From the IMG/VR virus record IMGVR_UViG_3300010412_000019, positions 1-64,000 of that record: a stretch of 64,000 nt of DNA; one strand, given 5' to 3'. The position numbers and the translations under genes are program-made. This document shows positions 40,717-48,390 of this stretch, in pieces (within the stretch, counting starts at the first letter, position 1; every line of letters begins with the position of its first letter). Source of the DNA: a virus. Below the pieces are notes generated by a model. That model was not told the DNA's origin. It searched no databases and worked only from the letters and a program-made list of their open reading frames with translations.

Positions 40717-40791
40717 TGGTTGCGGGAGTGGGGATCGAACCCACGATCTTTAGCTTATGAGGCTAACGAGATACCTCTTCTCCATCCCGCG
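40717..40791 (-). tRNA. Initiator-like tRNA-fMet(CAU)
   Basis: 75 bases with CCA. The first pair is a C1-A72 mismatch (CGCGGGA/TCCCGCA), the main feature of bacterial initiator tRNA; A73; anticodon loop CTCATAA. Only part of the three G-C anticodon pairs is kept (TTAGC/GCTAA). T-loop TTCGATC. Confidence 0.82.
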
Positions 40792-40826
40792 ATAATTCTT
40801 ACTCTGACGCCGTTCAAGTACGCCTC

Positions 40827-40892
40827 ACTCGGTGCGAGTAACACCTAGCTACGTTTCGCAGTAGCGCGGTGGGCTCAAGATTCACTCAGCCC
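40827..40892 (-). ncRNA. Structured non-coding segment, three hairpins
   Basis: Consecutive hairpins ACTCG/CGAGT (40827-40839), GCTAC/GTAGC (40848-40865) and GGGCT/AGCCC (40871-40892) sit between tRNA-fMet and the plus-strand membrane gene. No tRNA fold fits. It could be a stable RNA like T4 RNA C/D or a complex terminator. Confidence 0.45.
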
Positions 40893-40955
40893 GTAATCCA
40901 TCCATTATATAGTAGGTTTCTGGTGTATGTCAACAACTTTTTTAGGAAAACCACT

Positions 40956-40981
40956 TGGTGTTATATATACCTATAACACCA
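40956..40981. promoter_or_regulatory. Palindromic operator-like element
   Basis: TGGTGTTATA-TATACC-TATAACACCA: 10-bp perfect arms, six-base spacer, 14 bases before the start codon and overlapping the leader of the only plus-strand gene in this region. Confidence 0.55.
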
Positions 40982-40995
40982 CCAAGGAGACACAA

Positions 40996-41211
40996 ATGAA
41001 ATTTCTAGAAGTTCTCGGTCTTACTTTTCTAGTCATGTTGGCTATCATTCTCGTACCGCTCAGCCTTGCAATTGGGCTAAAGATTCTTGAAGTAGCACTT
41101 GGTCTCCTGATCGCCACAATCGCTTTGCTGATTCCTCTCGCAATTCTGGCTGTACCCTTTTCTCTGCTCTTTCTGTTCTTTCGATGGGTGTACAGAAAGC
41201 TTAGACAATAA
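40996..41211 (+). CDS. Small hydrophobic membrane protein (holin-like)
   Basis: 71 residues from ATG 40996 with AAGGAG upstream; the upstream in-frame Met at 40927 lacks a site. Two to three hydrophobic segments ('GLTFLVMLAIILVPLSLAIG', 'LGLLIATIALLIPLAILAV') and a basic tail ('RWVYRKLRQ'). Size and topology fit a small holin or antiholin. It is the only plus-strand gene between 12436 and 64000, and it has a palindrome over its leader, suggesting separate control. Confidence 0.65.
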   Translation: MKFLEVLGLTFLVMLAIILVPLSLAIGLKILEVALGLLIATIALLIPLAILAVPFSLLFLFFRWVYRKLRQ

Positions 41212-41287
41212 TGGCGTTACTGGACGGACTTGAACCGACATTCCCCAGCTTGAGAGGCTGGTCGCCTAACCATTAGCAGACAGTAAC
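41212..41287 (-). tRNA. tRNA-Glu(CUC)
   Basis: 76 bases with CCA; GTTACTG/CAGTAAC, G73, anticodon loop CTCTCAA, T-loop TTCAAGT. Confidence 0.88.
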
Positions 41288-41288
41288 G

Positions 41289-42242
41289 TTAACCTGAAAT
41301 GCAGTGCTTACAAATTGGGTTCTCAGCATACCCACCGCGAAAATGAAGGGCGCGCAATGCGTTCATCTTCTCACTGTTCCAAGCTTGATAAATCGTGTCA
41401 GTATCGACATGGCCAATTGGCATCAACTGACCTGAAAATGTGCAACATGGCAGAATATCACCATTTGCGCCTATCACAACTTGCTTGAATGGAAAACTGC
41501 ATTTGAATTCAGCCCCATCTTCAAGCGACCCCGACTCATAGCCGGGTACACCATGTCTTCGCTGAAACCCGATTGAGTCAGCAACCCAACTCCAACTGGC
41601 CATAAAGTCTTCCGACTCATGTTGGTTGATTTCAGTCTCTAGGAAGTTGACTCGCAACTTCGGGAAATTACCAGCACCGCGAATCTCCAGAAATCGATGA
41701 ATGTTCTCAACGATTCGGTTGAAATGCTTGCTGTGGCGAATCTTCAAAAATGTCTCAGGTGTCGTTGCATCTAGGCTCACCATCAACTTGCTCAGACCCG
41801 CATCGATCAATCGGCGCGACATGTCTTCTGTCAGAAGCAACCCATTGGTCGCAAAGTAGACATTCAGTACACCTTTCGATTTCGCATATTTGATGTACTC
41901 TGGTAAATCCTTGTTCAAAAGTGGCTCATTGATGTGGTTGAGTTTGATGCTACACAGCCCGTACTCAGCACTTTCATCGATCACCTTCTTGAACTTATCA
42001 AAGGTCAAAAACCGCTTTTCGACCTTCTCCTTTCCGTGCGTACAAAATGAGCATTTCATCTGGCAGGTGCTATTCAGTCCGAAATCTATCTGAACAGGAA
42101 AGTCACCACACTCAAGATTTGAAGCCGCATTGTATTTGCGTCTGAATTCGTACCAACGATCCAACTCTAGTGTATTCGGCGGGTCTTCAAAAAACGCACG
42201 GTTTGTCACCGCCGTCATTTCTGTCTTACGAAATATTTTCAT
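41289..42242 (-). CDS. Radical SAM/SPASM-domain protein
   Basis: 317 residues. CxxxCxxC at C60, C64, C67 ('NSTCQMKCSFCTHGKEKVEK'), 'LNHINEPLLNKDLPEYIKYA', 'NVYFATNGLLLTEDMSRRLI'. SPASM part: 'FKCSFPFKQVVIGANGDILP', 'CCTFSGQLMPIGHVD', 'AWNSEKMNALRALHF' and 'PICKHCISG'. Closest in layout to SPASM enzymes that act on peptides or on cofactors. It ends one base after tRNA-Glu begins. Substrate unknown. Confidence 0.88.
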   Translation of the reverse strand: MKIFRKTEMTAVTNRAFFEDPPNTLELDRWYEFRRKYNAASNLECGDFPVQIDFGLNSTCQMKCSFCTHGKEKVEKRFLTFDKFKKVIDESAEYGLCSIKLNHINEPLLNKDLPEYIKYAKSKGVLNVYFATNGLLLTEDMSRRLIDAGLSKLMVSLDATTPETFLKIRHSKHFNRIVENIHRFLEIRGAGNFPKLRVNFLETEINQHESEDFMASWSWVADSIGFQRRHGVPGYESGSLEDGAEFKCSFPFKQVVIGANGDILPCCTFSGQLMPIGHVDTDTIYQAWNSEKMNALRALHFRGGYAENPICKHCISG

Positions 42243-42281
42243 TACCAGCGAATATATCTTTTCATTCTTGGAGAAAGCGAA

Positions 42282-42482
42282 TCAACTATTCTTCCTTATC
42301 CAATCATCAACGGCTTTATCCCATTTTTGAGTTTTCTTAGACTCCAATCCAGAAAGTGATCGATCAGATTTTCTACCACCACCCTTGATGAACTTGTTCT
42401 TTCCAGAATGAACATCAGGGGTATTCCAAGAATCTAAATTGTTTTTTCGCGTAAGGTCGCTTTTGCGTTTATTCATACTCAT
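42282..42482 (-). CDS. Small basic hypothetical protein
   Basis: 66 residues, rich in K, S and N ('NKRKSDLTRKNNLDSW', 'KFIKGGGRKSDRSLSGLE'), no hydrophobic core; probably disordered and nucleic-acid-binding. Confidence 0.5.
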   Translation of the reverse strand: MSMNKRKSDLTRKNNLDSWNTPDVHSGKNKFIKGGGRKSDRSLSGLESKKTQKWDKAVDDWIRKNS

Positions 42483-42519
42483 ATATGAAGTTTACCACAA
42501 AAATGATTGTTATGTCAAT

Positions 42520-42594
42520 TGGCAGCCCCGGCTGGATTTGCACCAGCATCACTCGGGTCAGAGCCGAGTATTCTGACTGTTGAACTACAGGGCA
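42520..42594 (-). tRNA. tRNA-Gln(CUG)
   Basis: 75 bases with CCA; weak first pair T1-T72, then GCCCTG/CGGGGC, G73, anticodon loop CTCTGAC. A weak first pair and G73 are Gln identity features. Confidence 0.84.
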
Positions 42595-42600
42595 ATAATT

Positions 42601-42677
42601 TGGGGTGATTGGTGGGAATTGCACCCACATAATACGGGTCACAGCCGTACACATTTACTTCCTCTGCCACAATCACC
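42601..42677 (-). tRNA. tRNA-His(GUG)
   Basis: 77 bases with CCA; extra G at -1, GTGATTG/CAATCAC, C73, anticodon loop CTGTGAC. Confidence 0.88.
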
Positions 42678-42683
42678 ATTGTC

Positions 42684-42757
42684 TGGCAGCCCAGATAGGA
42701 ATCGAACCTATACCTGACAGCTTCAAAGGCTGGTGCTCTACTTTAAGCTACTGGGCA
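42684..42757 (-). tRNA. tRNA-Gln(UUG)
   Basis: 74 bases with CCA; T1-T72 then GCCCAG/CTGGGC, G73, anticodon loop CTTTGAA, T-loop TTCGATT. Confidence 0.87.
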
Positions 42758-42758
42758 A

Positions 42759-43001
42759 TTATACGTTTACGTTTTTATCTAGGGCAACGGGTACTTCTAC
42801 CTTGTGACTCATTGCCGATTCTTGCAGTTTGCGTAACTGGTAATTCTTCCAGCCATCGACACCAAGAGGAGCGCCAATAACAGCACTCGCTAGGATGATC
42901 CAAGAGTCCCCTGTAATTTTATCAAACCATAGAAAAAAACTGGCAAGAAAAATTGTGATCAGTGGTAGAATAAACTTTATTTTTACTTCATCCATTTTCA
43001 T
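42759..43001 (-). CDS. Small membrane protein (holin-like)
   Basis: 80 residues: two spans ('ILPLITIFLASFFLWF' and 'SWIILASAVIGAPLGVDGW') with a charged C-terminal tail. Class II holin-like topology; no family recognised. Begins after a short gap from tRNA-Val and ends two bases before tRNA-Gln. Confidence 0.55.
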   Translation of the reverse strand: MKMDEVKIKFILPLITIFLASFFLWFDKITGDSWIILASAVIGAPLGVDGWKNYQLRKLQESAMSHKVEVPVALDKNVNV

Positions 43002-43016
43002 AGGCGTCTTCTAAAT

Positions 43017-43088
43017 TGGTACCTCGTCTAGGTAACGCTCCCAGCAGGTCAGCTTTGTAAGAGCCGACTGTGCCCTTGCACCCGAGGC
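43017..43088 (-). tRNA. tRNA-Val(UAC), reduced D-arm and atypical T-loop
   Basis: 72 bases with CCA. Acceptor GCCTCGG/ACGAGGT with one mismatch, anticodon loop CTTACAA, D-arm GTGC-AAGG-GCAC with a four-base loop, T-loop AGCGTTA (same as the CAU tRNA at 36477). Confidence 0.7.
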
Positions 43089-43102
43089 ATAAAATCTGAC
43101 AT

Positions 43103-43177
43103 TGGACACGGTGGACGGGGTTGCACCGTCATAACTGGGGTTGCAATCCAGCGCATTCCTGACTCTGCCACACCGTG
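43103..43177 (-). tRNA. tRNA-Cys(GCA)
   Basis: 75 bases with CCA; CACGGTG/CACCGTG, T73 as in bacterial Cys tRNA, anticodon loop TTGCAAC, T-loop TGCAACC. Confidence 0.85.
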
Positions 43178-44863
43178 TTATTTCTCTACCAAGTATAGCA
43201 CGTTTTTATGCTTGATTACAAGCCCATCTAAAGCTGTATCATCTAGCACCTGAAACGCTTCTTTATACGTGTTCAATATTGGCTTTCTCGCCACATTAAA
43301 AGATGTATTCAACAATACATTGCCATCAACATGGGTCAATAATTCATACATCAATTTCGTTTGTTTCTTATTGTTGACGACCTGCAATCTAGCAGTACCA
43401 TCAACGTGCGTGATCGATTCATATTTTTCTCTGTACTGTTCGCGCACCCAAACCGTGAACCCCATTACATCAAGATTGTCATAATGCGCCGCTTCGAAAA
43501 TACGCTCGGCATCAACATCGCGGCACATGGGGGCAAATGGGCGATACCATTCACGATTCTTAATCACGTTGATTTTATCTTTCATGCCTTTTATCGAAGC
43601 ATTTGCGATAATCGAACGGTTTCCTAAAGCACGTTTACCCAGTTCATGCGGGCCCTGCACAACTCCGAAAATCATACCAGCATTAAGTTTATCGGTGATT
43701 TTTCTAACGTCACGGACCTTCTGTACTTTTCGACCATTGCAAAACTCTTCGAAACGATCTTGGTCTTGAATCTCAATACCACCATAATTAAAGTTCTGTA
43801 TCACATTCGGGCTCATATCTGCTCCCTGCAATGCAGCCGCAGAGAATAAAGCACCCAATACAATACCGCAATCATCCGGGTTAGGTGGGACGTAAACTTT
43901 TAGCCTAGGGAATCTTTCTTGTACAGCTTGATTGGCAATAACATTCAAACCACCGCCACCGGACAAGCACAAATTCCCACCACCTTCATTCACGATGAAT
44001 TTCAAATAACGCTTTACTTGAGCGCATAGTTCATCAGTGAATGCGTTCTGAATCGCGCAGGCAATATTCGCCTGCTCCTCAAACGATAACTCTTTGTCTA
44101 ATGTAGTCAAGAAACCAAAACGTGCATTCCAATAAACAGTCTTGGCAATCTCACTCTTCATTGTTCCGTAGCTACTCAAGCCCATCAACTTACCAGCGAA
44201 CCCATGGATGGCGTTCCACATCAATCGATAGTTATCACCAACCCCACAATTATTGATAATGGGTAGATATCGACCAGCTTGGCCATAGAATGTGCATATT
44301 GACATTCTCTGATCGACTTTCTGTATGATATTAAGCTTTTTGATAAACTTGATAGGTTCTTTTCTATTGGCTGCAAGAAACAGCCCATTTGAACCCTTGT
44401 CACCATAACCATCGTTGACCATCATTACTGCTTTTTCAAATGGTGATTGATAAAACGCACTGGCCGCATGTGACCTATGATGATCGAATGCTATGGTTTT
44501 TCTGACTCCATATGTTCTAGTCAGATAATCAGTGTATCTAAAAAACTTGTATGGAACCTTAACATCAAAATCTTCGAATTTATGGAACGTATTCACTTTC
44601 CATTTTCGTGCATATGAAGCATCCCATGGACGGGCGAACAGATCAAAATCACGTATGCCCGTAATAGGGTATACGAAATCATGCATGGCCGTGTCAACAT
44701 CTTCGAAGACCTTTTGGTCTTTGCCTTCTGTTACAAGCTTTCTGGTGTCATAAAACTTCTCACCGAATATCTTTTCAAATTCGAATATCCAGTATTTGTT
44801 CTGTTCAACAGAATAGACACCTAGTGTAGTATCATGAGAGTCGGTAAATGATAAAATGTTCAT
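43178..44863 (-). CDS. Carbamoyltransferase, NodU/TobZ family
   Basis: 561 residues from ATG 44863; an ATG at 44881 directly abuts tRNA-Lys and lacks a site. N-terminal Kae1-like domain: 'ILSFTDSHDTTLGVYSVE', 'IAFDHHRSHAASAFYQSPFE', 'VMMVNDGYGDKGSNGLFLA', 'GFAGKLMGLSSYG', 'LCLSGGGGLNVIANQ'. C-terminal YrdC-like carbamoyladenylate domain: 'VVQGPHELGKRALGNRSI', 'VIKNREWYRPFAPM', 'LLNTSFNVARKPILNTYKEA'. These enzymes make carbamoyl-AMP from carbamoyl phosphate and ATP and transfer the carbamoyl group to a hydroxyl. Known acceptors include Nod factors and antibiotics, and some phage-type members act on 5-hydroxymethylcytosine. The acceptor here is unknown. Confidence 0.93.
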   Translation of the reverse strand: MNILSFTDSHDTTLGVYSVEQNKYWIFEFEKIFGEKFYDTRKLVTEGKDQKVFEDVDTAMHDFVYPITGIRDFDLFARPWDASYARKWKVNTFHKFEDFDVKVPYKFFRYTDYLTRTYGVRKTIAFDHHRSHAASAFYQSPFEKAVMMVNDGYGDKGSNGLFLAANRKEPIKFIKKLNIIQKVDQRMSICTFYGQAGRYLPIINNCGVGDNYRLMWNAIHGFAGKLMGLSSYGTMKSEIAKTVYWNARFGFLTTLDKELSFEEQANIACAIQNAFTDELCAQVKRYLKFIVNEGGGNLCLSGGGGLNVIANQAVQERFPRLKVYVPPNPDDCGIVLGALFSAAALQGADMSPNVIQNFNYGGIEIQDQDRFEEFCNGRKVQKVRDVRKITDKLNAGMIFGVVQGPHELGKRALGNRSIIANASIKGMKDKINVIKNREWYRPFAPMCRDVDAERIFEAAHYDNLDVMGFTVWVREQYREKYESITHVDGTARLQVVNNKKQTKLMYELLTHVDGNVLLNTSFNVARKPILNTYKEAFQVLDDTALDGLVIKHKNVLYLVEK

Positions 44864-44885
44864 ACTGATATTTACCGACATAATT

Positions 44886-44960
44886 TGGTGGGTCCTCAGG
44901 GATTCGAACCCCGACCGTTCTGGTTAAGAGCCAGATGTACTGCCGTTATACGAAAGACCC
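44886..44960 (-). tRNA. tRNA-Lys(CUU)
   Basis: 75 bases with CCA; GGGTCTT/AGGACCC, A73, anticodon loop CTCTTAA, T-loop TTCGAAT. Confidence 0.9.
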
Positions 44961-44964
44961 AAAT

Positions 44965-45040
44965 TGGCGGGTGTTCTAGGAATCGAACCTAGCTTCAACG
45001 GTTAACAGCCGTTTGCTTGCACCAGACTAGCTACACACCC
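44965..45040 (-). tRNA. tRNA-Asn(GUU)
   Basis: 76 bases with CCA; GGGTGTG/AACACCC, G73, anticodon loop CTGTTAA, T-loop TTCGATT. Confidence 0.9.
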
Positions 45041-45046
45041 ATTGTT

Positions 45047-45129
45047 TGGTGGCGCATTATAGAATCGAACTACTAGGTCGTAGACCTCCCGGGTTACAGC
45101 CGGTTAAGACTCCCACTTCTCGATACGCC
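45047..45129 (-). tRNA. tRNA-Tyr(GUA)
   Basis: 83 bases with CCA; GGCGTAT/ATGCGCC, A73, anticodon loop CTGTAAC, long variable arm as expected for Tyr. Confidence 0.86.
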
Positions 45130-45130
45130 A

Positions 45131-46252
45131 TTATACAAATTCAATACGGTTCTCTGACGTTTTCAAATAGTCAACGATATTTTGACCCATTAGATCGTAA
45201 CCGTATTTGTTTAGAAATCTACCTCTGACAATCAATTGCTCATCTTTCAAATTGTTCTTTTTGATGACGCTATCAATGTCACTTATCATCCACAACCCGG
45301 CGCAACTAATGTTACCACCGAATGCTTCATTTTCAACTTTCAGCACAACGTTTTCAACGTAGTGTTTTTCACCAGCCTCTAGTATTTTAGGCTTTATCCT
45401 ATCATAAGCCGACGATGAAGTCAGCCAGAAGATTCGCTTTTGATCTTTGTATTTCTCTGTCAGTTGATCAATCTTGTCAAAGTCATATTCAAGTGGCTTA
45501 TCAGGACGCTCCGTATAATTAACGGTCATCTGATATTTCTTGCTCATTGCTTCTGCAAATGCAGCCATTTCAACTGGGTTAACATACAGTTCTTTGACGA
45601 CCTCTGGTTTAGTGTATCTTGTCCAGCTTGCATGTGTCATGCCAAGAAAATCAAAACCAAGTTTCTTTGATGCTCTAACTGATCGTTCAAGATCATCATA
45701 TCCAACCAAGGCTGGCATTGCAATCATTCGAAGACCCACTTTGATACCATGTTTCATCAACAATGGTATTGATTTCATGGCTGTGTCGTAGTGCTTATCT
45801 TTCAGCTTGAAGATGTACTTCCAATACTCTCGGTCGAATGAGTGTATTGATATGGGCATCTTGACTGGCTTGAAATCAGCCAACCTGACAATCTTTTCTT
45901 CTGTACACAACGACCCGTTTGTTGCAATCGTCAGGATGTTCTTTGGGTACTTTGCGCGAATGACGCTCAATATGTCAAACACCTTTGGGTGCGTGAATAC
46001 TTCACCTTCGCTTAGTTTGCCCGTGATAGCTTCGTTCAGTAGAAACTCGCCGGGGTAATTCGGGTTCATCGCCCAGATGACTTTTTCAATCTCTTCAACT
46101 GGTCGGTGTCTTGTTCGATGAACCTCAAATGGGTTCGTGTGATTCGAACAGAAAAGGCACTGAGCGTTACATGCCGATGTAATAGGGAGAACACCCGGCG
46201 CGTTACCAGACTCTAGGTGTTCAAAGAAGTAATCGGAAAATTCGCGTAACAT
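45131..46252 (-). CDS. Radical SAM protein with DUF512-like C-terminal domain
   Basis: 373 residues. CxxxCxxC at C28, C32, C35 ('TSACNAQCLFCSNHTNPFEV'), 'GEVFTHPKVFDILSVIRAKY', 'NILTIATNGSLCTEEKIVRL'. The C-terminal 70 residues ('VVLKVENEAFGGNISCAGLW', 'IKKNNLKDEQLIVRGRFL') resemble DUF512, where the pattern is N..FG..I.V.GL...D....L. DUF512 radical SAM proteins are bacterial proteins of unknown function, so this phage member may offer context. It starts beside the end of tRNA-Gly and ends one base after tRNA-Tyr begins. Confidence 0.8.
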   Translation of the reverse strand: MLREFSDYFFEHLESGNAPGVLPITSACNAQCLFCSNHTNPFEVHRTRHRPVEEIEKVIWAMNPNYPGEFLLNEAITGKLSEGEVFTHPKVFDILSVIRAKYPKNILTIATNGSLCTEEKIVRLADFKPVKMPISIHSFDREYWKYIFKLKDKHYDTAMKSIPLLMKHGIKVGLRMIAMPALVGYDDLERSVRASKKLGFDFLGMTHASWTRYTKPEVVKELYVNPVEMAAFAEAMSKKYQMTVNYTERPDKPLEYDFDKIDQLTEKYKDQKRIFWLTSSSAYDRIKPKILEAGEKHYVENVVLKVENEAFGGNISCAGLWMISDIDSVIKKNNLKDEQLIVRGRFLNKYGYDLMGQNIVDYLKTSENRIEFV

Positions 46253-46256
46253 GCCT

Positions 46257-46264
46257 TATTTATA
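46257..46264 (-). promoter_or_regulatory. T4-type late promoter TATAAATA
   Basis: Perfect TATAAATA on the minus strand between tRNA-Gly(UCC) and the radical SAM gene, only five bases before its start codon. It may drive a leaderless or internally started late transcript, or be fortuitous. Confidence 0.5.
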
Positions 46265-46266
46265 TC

Positions 46267-46340
46267 TGGAGCGGGTAGGGAGAATCGAACTCCACTCTCT
46301 ACAGCTTGGAAGGCTGAGGACATACCTCATGCTTACCCGC
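46267..46340 (-). tRNA. tRNA-Gly(UCC)
   Basis: 74 bases with CCA; GCGGGTA/TACCCGC, T73, anticodon loop CTTCCAA, T-loop TTCGATT. The upstream gene's stop lies in its acceptor stem. Confidence 0.9.
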
Positions 46341-46650
46341 TAAATTTTTCGATGAAATCCTTGTAATCGATACGATTAACAACATCACCAAATTTTTCTT
46401 TCAACTGACTATAGATTCCAGCATTGTTCATTCGCAACGTTTCTGAATCCTTGCGGCAACGATACACGCTACCCGATTCGCCGATGAAGTCATAATAGTC
46501 ATCACCTTCTTCGACTTTATCAATCCCCGAATTCATTCTCCAAGAATCGCCGTCTAGGTAACCCCCAGACCATCCAGCAAGGATTTTGTAAAACGTATCT
46601 TCACCCTCTGGTGAGATTTCAAGAATAACCCAATTATCTGGTGTGTACAT
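46333..46650 (-). CDS. Hypothetical protein ending inside tRNA-Gly
   Basis: 105 residues, acidic and aromatic ('NWVILEISPEGEDTFYKILA', 'GDDYYDFIGESGSVYRC'). The TAA stop at 46333-46335 falls in the 5' acceptor strand of tRNA-Gly. No family recognised. Confidence 0.55.
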   Translation of the reverse strand: MYTPDNWVILEISPEGEDTFYKILAGWSGGYLDGDSWRMNSGIDKVEEGDDYYDFIGESGSVYRCRKDSETLRMNNAGIYSQLKEKFGDVVNRIDYKDFIEKFSG

Positions 46651-46668
46651 AATGTAGTTCCTAAAATC

Positions 46669-46745
46669 TGGTAGGACGCGAGGGATTCGAACCCACTATC
46701 GACTGGTTAAAAGCCAGTTGCTTATGCCTATTAAGCTTCCGTCCT
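46669..46745 (-). tRNA. tRNA-Lys(UUU)
   Basis: 77 bases with CCA; AGGACGG/GCGTCCT, A73, anticodon loop CTTTTAA, T-loop TTCGAAT. Confidence 0.89.
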
Positions 46746-47531
46746 ATGTTCATAAATTTCTGTAATTTCTGGTCGATTCTTCTCAGCAATCTTCTTCAAG
46801 ATATCAACTGGGATTTTATTCACATCATGACTGTGAAAGTGAATCTTCTTCTCTTCTATCAGCCGTTCAACGTATGCAATTTCTCTTGCTGAATGAATTT
46901 GACTTGCAGCCCCATTAAGACTGGATACAGGGACGTGCCAGCTATACGAAACCTTATCATCAATCCCTTGCTTAAACTTGAAGCCCATTTGCTGAAAATC
47001 GAAACCAATCAAATGAACCTCGGCTTGTGTTTTAATTCTGTTTAGAAACCAATCAAGACAATACACGCCTTGAGATACACGATTGGTTCTGTTGATGTGT
47101 TCCCTACCACCATTAATTCGGGAAAGTGAATTCATCATACCACCAATATGCTCTGTCAAAAAGTAGTCTCGGTAGACTTGAAATCTATCGGACATCATCA
47201 CTTTTCGAAAAGCTACATCCCTTGAGTCTGAATACAATCCTAATTGAATGTACCCAAATGCTTTGAATTTCACATGTTCAAAGTCTCTAAAGTTTCCGGT
47301 TCTCAGAACACCGAAGAACCACATATCTGTTTTTCTGCCAATGTACCTTACAAGATCGTCTGTCGGAACACCTTTGCCAAATCTAACAACAAAGTCAAAT
47401 GAATCGATAAACTCACCATTCTCTTCATTCAGAATCCCCGGAGAGTTACCAACAAGAATTACTTTCTTGCCAGCGACGGCTTTCTTTAACCGATTTAACC
47501 AGATTCCATTGGCGTGATCATTATACATCAA
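46731..47531 (-). CDS. Glycosyltransferase family 29-like (sialyltransferase-like)
   Basis: 266 residues. The first half has a sialylmotif-L-like segment: 'KVILVGNSPGILNEENGEFI', 'DSFDFVVRFGKGVPTDD', 'YIGRKTDMWFFGVLRTG' (compare VGNS...G..ID..D.V.R......Y...VG.RT). The second half has 'RVSQGVYCLDWFLNR' and 'EVHLIGFDFQQMGFK', like sialylmotif S. Predicted to transfer a sugar from a CMP- or similar donor. Its last 15 bases lie within tRNA-Lys. Confidence 0.65.
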   Translation of the reverse strand: MMYNDHANGIWLNRLKKAVAGKKVILVGNSPGILNEENGEFIDSFDFVVRFGKGVPTDDLVRYIGRKTDMWFFGVLRTGNFRDFEHVKFKAFGYIQLGLYSDSRDVAFRKVMMSDRFQVYRDYFLTEHIGGMMNSLSRINGGREHINRTNRVSQGVYCLDWFLNRIKTQAEVHLIGFDFQQMGFKFKQGIDDKVSYSWHVPVSSLNGAASQIHSAREIAYVERLIEEKKIHFHSHDVNKIPVDILKKIAEKNRPEITEIYEHRTEA

Positions 47532-48207
47532 AAGTCCCCATTTTCATTCTGTCAACAATGGTCTTCTGCGTGTATTCTTCATACAAGTAGATGAAGTTGC
47601 TCCAACGTTTTGTTATTTTTTCATGCCAGTATTCAACGGGCTTTACAGAACAATGGAAGTTCTCACCATCCGAAAAAGACCTCAACGCTTCTTGACCAGA
47701 TATCGTAAACAAAACAAGACTGTTGTCATCTGTGTATTTCTTGATATCATCAAGCACGTAATCAATTGAGTCTTCTGGAACATGCTCTAAAACATCACAG
47801 CAAGTAACAATATCAAATTTGATATCAGGTGGCTTCTTACTGAAAGGCGGGTATGCCGGGTCGTAACACCAATAGCATTGAATGTACCCACGCATATACC
47901 CATAAAAGTCTGTTCTTTCGGTGATAAATGTTTTTTCTTGATTGGCCTTACCTCTTCGATACAGATGCGCTCCGGCACCAGAACCATAATCAAGAATTGT
48001 CACGCCGCGCTTCAAAACAACATGTGTGTAGTATTTGATTGCAGGGGCAAATGTGGTAAACGTGTGAAACCCAGTAAAAGGCGTATCGATTATTGATCGG
48101 CCAGCTATGGTCGAAATTTCTTTCGTGTCATACCTGTCTTCATGTAGGTATGCATCTGAACCATCATGTATTTTCTTGTACTTGTCAATATACTTTTGAA
48201 GGTTCAT
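47521..48207 (-). CDS. Class I SAM methyltransferase, paralogue 1
   Basis: 228 residues. Motif I 'VTILDYGSGAGAHLY', motif IV-V 'KFDIVTCCDVLEHVPEDSID', 'YVLDDIKKYTDDNSLVLFTI'. It shares with the proteins at 49369 and 49986 the same N terminus ('KYIDKYKKIHDGSD'), the 'CYDPAYPPF' segment and 'SFSDGENFHCSVKP'. The three form a tandem-derived family. Substrate unknown; a small-molecule or glycan O- or N-methyltransferase is likely. Confidence 0.82.
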   Translation of the reverse strand: MNLQKYIDKYKKIHDGSDAYLHEDRYDTKEISTIAGRSIIDTPFTGFHTFTTFAPAIKYYTHVVLKRGVTILDYGSGAGAHLYRRGKANQEKTFITERTDFYGYMRGYIQCYWCYDPAYPPFSKKPPDIKFDIVTCCDVLEHVPEDSIDYVLDDIKKYTDDNSLVLFTISGQEALRSFSDGENFHCSVKPVEYWHEKITKRWSNFIYLYEEYTQKTIVDRMKMGTFDV

Positions 48208-48390
48208 AATAATTCAATCGGGGGTGTTTGGTTGATTCTAGTTTGCATAAATGTTCACCTCAGGCTACTTATTTATGTAACAATTCGTCGGTCCACTTTC
48301 GCCTTTCGGTACCCCCGAAAACCGTTGACCTGTCTTTCTGCATTGGGCGGGGTCTAATACCCCTAATTAATCACCATTCAGACCTATTCT
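48208..48390. other. Leader region with late-promoter-like octamer
   Basis: No gene seen. Contains CATAAATA on the minus strand (48270-48277), 63 bases upstream of methyltransferase 1, and several short hairpin-forming runs (for example GGGGT/ACCCC). Confidence 0.45.
48270..48277 (-). promoter_or_regulatory. Late-promoter-like CATAAATA
   Basis: One mismatch to the T4 late consensus, 63 bases upstream of the methyltransferase start. Confidence 0.5.

Noticed and set aside
46257-46264. Late promoter as certain driver of the radical SAM gene
   Set aside because: It is only five bases from the start codon, leaving no leader; kept as a low-confidence element only.
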